Source: an uncultured Actinomycetes bacterium
Lineage (GTDB): Bacteria; Actinomycetota; Actinomycetes; S36-B12; UBA5976
Assembly: GCA_903951185.1 (NCBI GenBank)
Contig: CAJBBC010000037.1
Location: forward strand, 1 to 18,151
Length of the DNA stretch: 18,151 bases
Reading direction: 5' to 3'
The position numbers and the translations under genes are program-made. The notes beneath the pieces were generated by a model that saw only the letters and a program-made list of their open reading frames with translations, was not told where the DNA came from and searched no databases. Shown here one piece after another: positions 13,648 through 18,151 of the stretch (positions are counted from its first letter, which is position 1; every line of letters starts with the position of its first letter).

Positions 13648-16344
13648 TTGTCTACTCCACACCGATTGGTAATTGTTGAGTCACCAGCAAAAGCTAAAAC
13701 AATTCAAAAATTTTTAGGCGCCGGATATGACGTTGAGGCATCAGTAGGTCACGTTCGTGATCTACCAGAACGTGCCGTAGATGTGCCGGCAGAAATTAAA
13801 AAGCAGCCCTGGGGTCGAATGGCTATTGATGTAGCTGATGATTTCACTCCTTACTATGTGATTAGTTCCAAGAAGAAAGATAAAGTCGCAGAATTAAAGC
13901 GAAAACTTGCAGATGCTGATGAACTCTATTTAGCAACTGACGAGGACCGCGAAGGTGAAGCTATCGCCTGGCATTTAATGGAAATACTTCGCCCTAAAGT
14001 TCCGGTAAAGCGAATGGTTTTCCATGAAATTACCGCCGAAGCAATCGCGCATGCAGTTGAGACAACTCGCGATATAGATATGCAACTTGTTGATGCCCAA
14101 GAAACCCGGCGTTTAATTGACCGACTTTATGGCTTTGAAGTTTCACCCGTACTTTGGCGTAAAGTTCAGGCCCGACTATCAGCTGGCCGTGTTCAATCAG
14201 TAGCGACTCGTTTAATCGTTGAACGTGAACGTGAACGTATTGCATTTAAGAGCGCTTCTTATTGGGATATTGAAGCAATATTTGATCCGGGTACTTTTAC
14301 CGCCAATTTAGTTCAAGTTGATGGCCAACGGGTAGCAACTGGAAAAGATTTTGATTCGCTAGCTCAGTTAACAACTAAAGGCGATGTAGTTCATCTTGAT
14401 GAAGCATCCGCACGTTCGTTAGCTGAAAATTTAGCTGCAACAAAATTTGAAGTGCGCAAAGTTGATGAAAAGGGTTACACCAATCGACCAAAAGCTCCAT
14501 TCATGACTTCCACATTGCAACAAGCAGCATCAGGTCGATTGAAGTGGGGTGCGCAACGTACAATGCGTGTTGCGCAAGGTTTGTATGAACGCGGCTACAT
14601 AACTTATATGCGTACAGACAGCACAACACTTTCGGATACTGCACTTAATGCAGCTCGTAAACAAGCGGCGCAACTTTATGGACAAGACCATGTATCTGAA
14701 GTACCACGTCGTTACGATCGCAAAGTTAAGAATGCTCAAGAAGCTCACGAAGCAATCCGCCCGGCTGGCGACGTATTTCGTACACCAGCAGAAGTTGCCG
14801 GCGAGTTAATTAATGACGAGTTCGCTCTCTATGACTTAATTTGGAAACGCACAGTTGCTAGTCAAATGGCTGATGCCAGAGGAACTACCGCAACGATGCG
14901 AATTGGCGGCATTAGTTCAGATAAAAAAGATGCTGAATTTTCGGTTAGCGGAACTGTAATAACTTTCCGTGGCCACTTAGCTGCCTATGATGACGCCGAT
15001 GAAGATGTCGAAGGTAAAGAAGAAAGTCGTCGACTTCCGTTACTGAAAGTTGGCGATCCCGTAACTGCCGTAAATCTTGAACCGAGTGGACACAATACAA
15101 ACCCACCAGCCAGATATACCGAAGCTACTTTGGTACAGAAACTGGAAGAACTAGGTATCGGTCGTCCGTCAACTTATGCATCAATTATTGGTCGAATAAT
15201 TGACCAGGGATATATCTGGAAAAAGGGAAGCGCACTTGTTCCACATTTCTTGGCGTTTACTGTTGTTCGGTTAATGGAAGAGAATTTTGGCGCATTAGTT
15301 GATTACGATTTCACGGCGTCGCTTGAAGAAGTACTCGACCAAGTAGCACGCGGCGAAACTGATCGATTACAAGTATTAACTCGTTTCTATTTTGGTGAAA
15401 ATGACAAGGGAACTATTTTTCCTGGTTTGGCGCCTTTAGTTGCTGTTTATGGTGACATCGATGCCAGAGCTATGGCGACTATTCCAATTGAAGGCCATGA
15501 AGGCTTTGTTCGCGTTGGTAAATATGGACCTTATTTAGAACGTGGAAAAGATGAAACTTTGCAGCGGGCAAACATTCCATCTGATTTAGCTCCCGATGAA
15601 ATGAATGCAGAAAAAGCTGAAGAGTTATTCAATGCACCTTCAGGTGAGCGTGAACTTGGTGTTGATCCAGAAACTGGAATGACTATCTTGGCAAAAATTG
15701 GTCGATATGGCCCGTATTTCACTCAGGTATTACCTGAGGATGCAAAGAAGTCCGCGAAGCCAAGAACTGCATCACTTTTCTCGACGATGAATGTTGAAGA
15801 AGTGACACTTGATGACGCTTTAAAGATGTTTAGTCTGCCCCGTGAAGTTGGTATTGATCCAGAAAGTGGCGAGCCAATTACTTCGCAAAATGGTCGGTAC
15901 GGTCCGTATTTATTAAAGGGTAAAGATTCCAGAACTTTACCAAGTGAAGAATCTATTTTCACTTGCACGATGGAAGAAGTACTTGCTTTATTTGCACAAC
16001 CTAAAGTTCGACGCGGTCGAGGACAAGCAGCTGGGCCGTTGAAAGTTGTTGGTACTGATCCATCGACTGGCAAAGAAGTGGTTGTGCGTGAAGGCCGATT
16101 TGGTATTTACATCACAGATGGTGAAACGAATGCATCGCTACGTGGCGGTGACTCAGTAGAAACTATTGCAATTGAACGTGCCTCGGACTTACTAGCTGAA
16201 CGAAGAGCAGCTGGGCCATCACCAAAGAAAGCAACTGCTCGAAAAGCTGCCAAAAAAACAGCTACAAAAAAGCCAGCTAAAAAAGCAGCGGCGAAAAAAC
16301 CTGCTAAAAAAGCAGCGGCCAAAAAAGCTGCAGTAGCAAAATAG
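13648..16344 (+). CDS. topA: DNA topoisomerase I (type IA)
   Basis: Relaxes negative supercoils by cutting one strand through a tyrosine link. The 898-aa protein starts at TTG 13648, with AAAGG seven bases upstream; the sequence then begins directly with the TOPRIM domain (VIVESPAKAKTIQKFLG, E11; acidic TDEDREGE with D98, D100, E102). The active-site Tyr is Y320 in GYITYMRTDSTTL. The C-terminal half carries four Topo_C-type repeats with G[RK][YF]GxY at about 624-640, 669-694, 733-758 and 800-825, and lacks tetracysteine zinc fingers. A Lys/Ala/Pro tail (857-898), typical of actinobacterial TopA, gives processivity and strand passage in relatives. The tail is encoded by 27-nt tandem repeats. 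tmk starts 9 nt after the stop, followed by holB, suggesting one operon. Confidence 0.98.
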   Translation: MSTPHRLVIVESPAKAKTIQKFLGAGYDVEASVGHVRDLPERAVDVPAEIKKQPWGRMAIDVADDFTPYYVISSKKKDKVAELKRKLADADELYLATDEDREGEAIAWHLMEILRPKVPVKRMVFHEITAEAIAHAVETTRDIDMQLVDAQETRRLIDRLYGFEVSPVLWRKVQARLSAGRVQSVATRLIVERERERIAFKSASYWDIEAIFDPGTFTANLVQVDGQRVATGKDFDSLAQLTTKGDVVHLDEASARSLAENLAATKFEVRKVDEKGYTNRPKAPFMTSTLQQAASGRLKWGAQRTMRVAQGLYERGYITYMRTDSTTLSDTALNAARKQAAQLYGQDHVSEVPRRYDRKVKNAQEAHEAIRPAGDVFRTPAEVAGELINDEFALYDLIWKRTVASQMADARGTTATMRIGGISSDKKDAEFSVSGTVITFRGHLAAYDDADEDVEGKEESRRLPLLKVGDPVTAVNLEPSGHNTNPPARYTEATLVQKLEELGIGRPSTYASIIGRIIDQGYIWKKGSALVPHFLAFTVVRLMEENFGALVDYDFTASLEEVLDQVARGETDRLQVLTRFYFGENDKGTIFPGLAPLVAVYGDIDARAMATIPIEGHEGFVRVGKYGPYLERGKDETLQRANIPSDLAPDEMNAEKAEELFNAPSGERELGVDPETGMTILAKIGRYGPYFTQVLPEDAKKSAKPRTASLFSTMNVEEVTLDDALKMFSLPREVGIDPESGEPITSQNGRYGPYLLKGKDSRTLPSEESIFTCTMEEVLALFAQPKVRRGRGQAAGPLKVVGTDPSTGKEVVVREGRFGIYITDGETNASLRGGDSVETIAIERASDLLAERRAAGPSPKKATARKAAKKTATKKPAKKAAAKKPAKKAAAKKAAVAK
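16267..16320 (+). repeat. 27-nt tandem repeat encoding KKPAKKAAA in the TopA tail
   Basis: Two copies (16267-16293, 16294-16320) encode the same nine residues with only a few base differences, and a third begins at 16321. The repeat contains A5-A6 runs, including A-AAA-AAG heptamers. Confidence 0.75.
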
Positions 16345-16353
16345 AGTTCTGTG

Positions 16354-16974
16354 ATGAGTATGGGTTTCTTTATTGCGATGGAAGGTGGCGAAGGCGCGGG
16401 CAAATCCACGCATTCCAAACGTTTAGCACAGTGGCTTCAAGAAGCTGGTTACGAAGTTGTCTTGACTCGCGAACCTGGTGGCACACCAACTGCTGAAAAA
16501 ATCCGCAATATTTTGCTTGATCCAGAAATAACAGACATGCCTGATCAAACTGAAGCATTGCTTTTTGCAGCTGCTCGGAGTGATCATGCCCATAATAAAA
16601 TTAGGCCAGCATTGAATCGAGGAGCAATTGTAATTTGTGATCGATACATTGACTCATCAGTTGCCTATCAAGGTATCGCTCGTGGTTTAGGGGCAAATCA
16701 AATTAGAACTTTAAGTGAGTGGGCTACTGAAGAGTTAATTCCTGATTTCACTATTTACTTAGATGTGCCGGCGGAAGCTGGTGAAGAAAGAATGGACGGG
16801 ATTGATCGAATGGAAATTCAATCCCGCGATTTTCATCACGCAGTTCACCAGGCATTTAGGGATATTGCAGCTGCTTCACCAAAACCCAATATTGTGATCG
16901 ATGCGACCAAGTCAAAAGACGAAGTAGCAAAGGAAATTATCGAAGCTGTTTCGGCGGTGCTACCAAAGCGATGA
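16354..16974 (+). CDS. tmk: Thymidylate kinase
   Basis: Phosphorylates dTMP to dTDP with ATP, the step feeding dTTP synthesis; cytoplasmic, 206 aa from ATG 16354, a usual length. Motifs: P-loop EGGEGAGKST (10-19), TREPGGTP substrate loop, DRYIDSSVAYQG (the DR[YF/H] motif), and a LID region RMDGIDRMEIQSRDFH. Three starts are close together: GTG 16351, ATG 16354 and ATG 16360. A weak AGAG lies at 16343-16346, 7 nt before 16354, so that one is preferred, but it is not certain. The gene follows topA by 9 nt and overlaps holB by ATGA, so translation is probably coupled. Confidence 0.96.
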   Translation: MSMGFFIAMEGGEGAGKSTHSKRLAQWLQEAGYEVVLTREPGGTPTAEKIRNILLDPEITDMPDQTEALLFAAARSDHAHNKIRPALNRGAIVICDRYIDSSVAYQGIARGLGANQIRTLSEWATEELIPDFTIYLDVPAEAGEERMDGIDRMEIQSRDFHHAVHQAFRDIAAASPKPNIVIDATKSKDEVAKEIIEAVSAVLPKR

Positions 16975-18128
16975 GTGTCTTTGACGCACTAATCGGGCAA
17001 GACCATGCAGTTGCAGAATTAAAGCGAGCTGCAAGCGGAAACTCAATGACGCACGCATGGCTGATCACGGGTCCACCGGGAAGTGGCAGAAGTACCAGTG
17101 CACTCGCTTTCGCAGCAGCACTAGTTTGCCCCAATGGTGGTTGCGGTACCTGTGTTGATTGTTTAAATGCAATTGCTGGTGTGCATGTTGATATTGAACA
17201 CATAGTGCCAGAAGGAATTATTTATTCCATAGATGACACCAAAGCATTAATTGAGCGCGCTGCATTAGCGCCGAGTCGTTCGCATTGGCATGTAATTGTA
17301 ATTGAAGATGTTGACCGCTTTAGAAATGATGCCGCGTCAGTACTTTTGAAAAGTCTAGAAGAGCCACCACCTGGAACTGTTTGGTTACTTTGCGCACCAA
17401 CAAGTGATGATGTTTTTGAAACTATTCGAAGTCGCTGTCGCCAAGTTGTTTTGACCAGCCCAACCCTAGAGTCAATTGCACAGCAACTAACAAATCGATA
17501 CGGTATCGAAAAAGATTTAGCGCTTTTCTCAGCTCGCGCGGCTCAAGGTCATATCGGTAGAGCAAAAGCGATTGCTACTGATGAACTTGTTCGACAAAGA
17601 CGAAATGAAATATTAGATATGCCTAATCGCGTACATTCGGTTGTTTCTTGCTTTGAAATGGCAGCCACAATTGTGGCTAACGCCAATGCCGACACTGATT
17701 CGATCGTCGAGCCGCTTGATATTCAGGATGAAAAAAACATTCGCACAGCTTATGGTGACGGGGTAGAAGGGTTCAAAGGTGTTGAGCGCCAAATCAAGTC
17801 AGCTGTAAAAGCACTTGAAAAGCGTGCGAAAGATCGTCGCCGCCGAGTATTGAGCGATCAATATGATCGAGTGTTACTGGACTTAACTGGGTTTTATCGC
17901 GATGTTTTAATAATTCAATCTGGTTCAGATTTATTGCTAATAAACGAAGAACTCAGACCAAAAATTGAAAAACTGGCTCAGACAAGTTCTTCCGCTGAAA
18001 CTCTTAAGCGGATCGATGTTATTCGGGAAACCCGAGATAATTTACTTGCGAATGTGAATCCGGTTTCAGCTTTTGAATCGATGTTAGTTACTTTTCGCAA
18101 CCCACAACTATTAAGTAGTGGCAGTTAA
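16971..18128 (+). CDS. holB: DNA polymerase III delta' subunit (clamp loader)
   Basis: Part of the clamp loader that opens the beta sliding clamp for replication. The 385-aa AAA+ protein has Walker A-like GPPGSGRS (34-41), with Arg40 in place of the catalytic Lys, as is common in ATP-inactive delta' subunits. A zinc module CPNGGCGTCVDC follows (C53, C58, C61, C64), then the Walker B-like VIVIEDVDRF and the sensor SRC motif (154-156), which stimulates a neighbouring subunit. Residues 200-385 match the expected lid and collar region, with a charged helix EKRAKDRRRR. The ATG overlaps the tmk stop as ATGA. The bases after the stop (18129-18151) are too short to assign. Confidence 0.95.
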   Translation: MSVFDALIGQDHAVAELKRAASGNSMTHAWLITGPPGSGRSTSALAFAAALVCPNGGCGTCVDCLNAIAGVHVDIEHIVPEGIIYSIDDTKALIERAALAPSRSHWHVIVIEDVDRFRNDAASVLLKSLEEPPPGTVWLLCAPTSDDVFETIRSRCRQVVLTSPTLESIAQQLTNRYGIEKDLALFSARAAQGHIGRAKAIATDELVRQRRNEILDMPNRVHSVVSCFEMAATIVANANADTDSIVEPLDIQDEKNIRTAYGDGVEGFKGVERQIKSAVKALEKRAKDRRRRVLSDQYDRVLLDLTGFYRDVLIIQSGSDLLLINEELRPKIEKLAQTSSSAETLKRIDVIRETRDNLLANVNPVSAFESMLVTFRNPQLLSSGS

Positions 18129-18151
18129 CTAAAACTTCGTCGATTAGCAAT

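Noticed and set aside
16107..16418. Minus-strand frame rich in Phe/Ala opposite the TopA tail
   Set aside because: The apparent hydrophobic repeats are the complement of the Lys/Ala codons; it also crosses the tmk start.
1..18151. CRISPR array, insertion sequence, prophage or defence genes
   Set aside because: No regularly spaced repeats, transposase, integrase or recognisable defence protein was found; nearly all genes are housekeeping or common families.

Overview
The window looks like a stretch of chromosome from a streamlined, low-GC actinobacterium, most likely the freshwater acI group (order Nanopelagicales). The grounds are inference from sequence: AT-leaning coding sequence combined with actinobacterial hallmarks. 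These are a topoisomerase I with a lysine/alanine-rich tail and no visible zinc fingers, the order hppA > topA > tmk > holB, pheA and serS close together, GTG/TTG starts, and genes that appear leaderless. Gene density is very high. Two convergent gene pairs overlap by four bases, and no gap longer than about 320 nt exists.

Left part (1-2409): the 3' part of an orphan membrane sensor-kinase-like protein and a dimethylargininase-family hydrolase, both on +. Next comes tRNA-Ser(UGA) with a structured tail (2498-2700): a perfect 15-bp inverted repeat, a second hairpin, and a 15-bp copy of the tRNA 3' end. This could be an attachment-site scar or a tRNA-tail duplication. It is followed by a tight two-gene + strand unit: a four-helix membrane protein with a C-terminal domain resembling the I78 peptidase-inhibitor family, and a TrkA-type K+ channel. 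A SET-domain lysine methyltransferase converges on the channel.

Middle (5145-9662): serS (+, probably leaderless) ends at a strong bidirectional terminator facing a TrpB2-type PLP enzyme (-). A HAD-IIB phosphatase (+) converges on pheA (-).

Right part (9756-18128, all +): an LCP cell-wall ligase, the H+-pumping K+-independent pyrophosphatase HppA, topoisomerase I, thymidylate kinase and DNA polymerase III delta'. topA, tmk and holB look like one transcription unit (9-nt gap, then an ATGA overlap) serving DNA topology, dTTP supply and clamp loading. hppA has its own leader and ends at a strong UUCG-capped terminator.

I see no CRISPR array, no insertion sequence and no obvious defence system. 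The most unusual features are the tRNA-Ser tail region, the membrane protein with I78-like domain next to a K+ channel, three tandem 15-bp repeats built from the last codons of hppA, and a topA leader with mutually exclusive hairpins.
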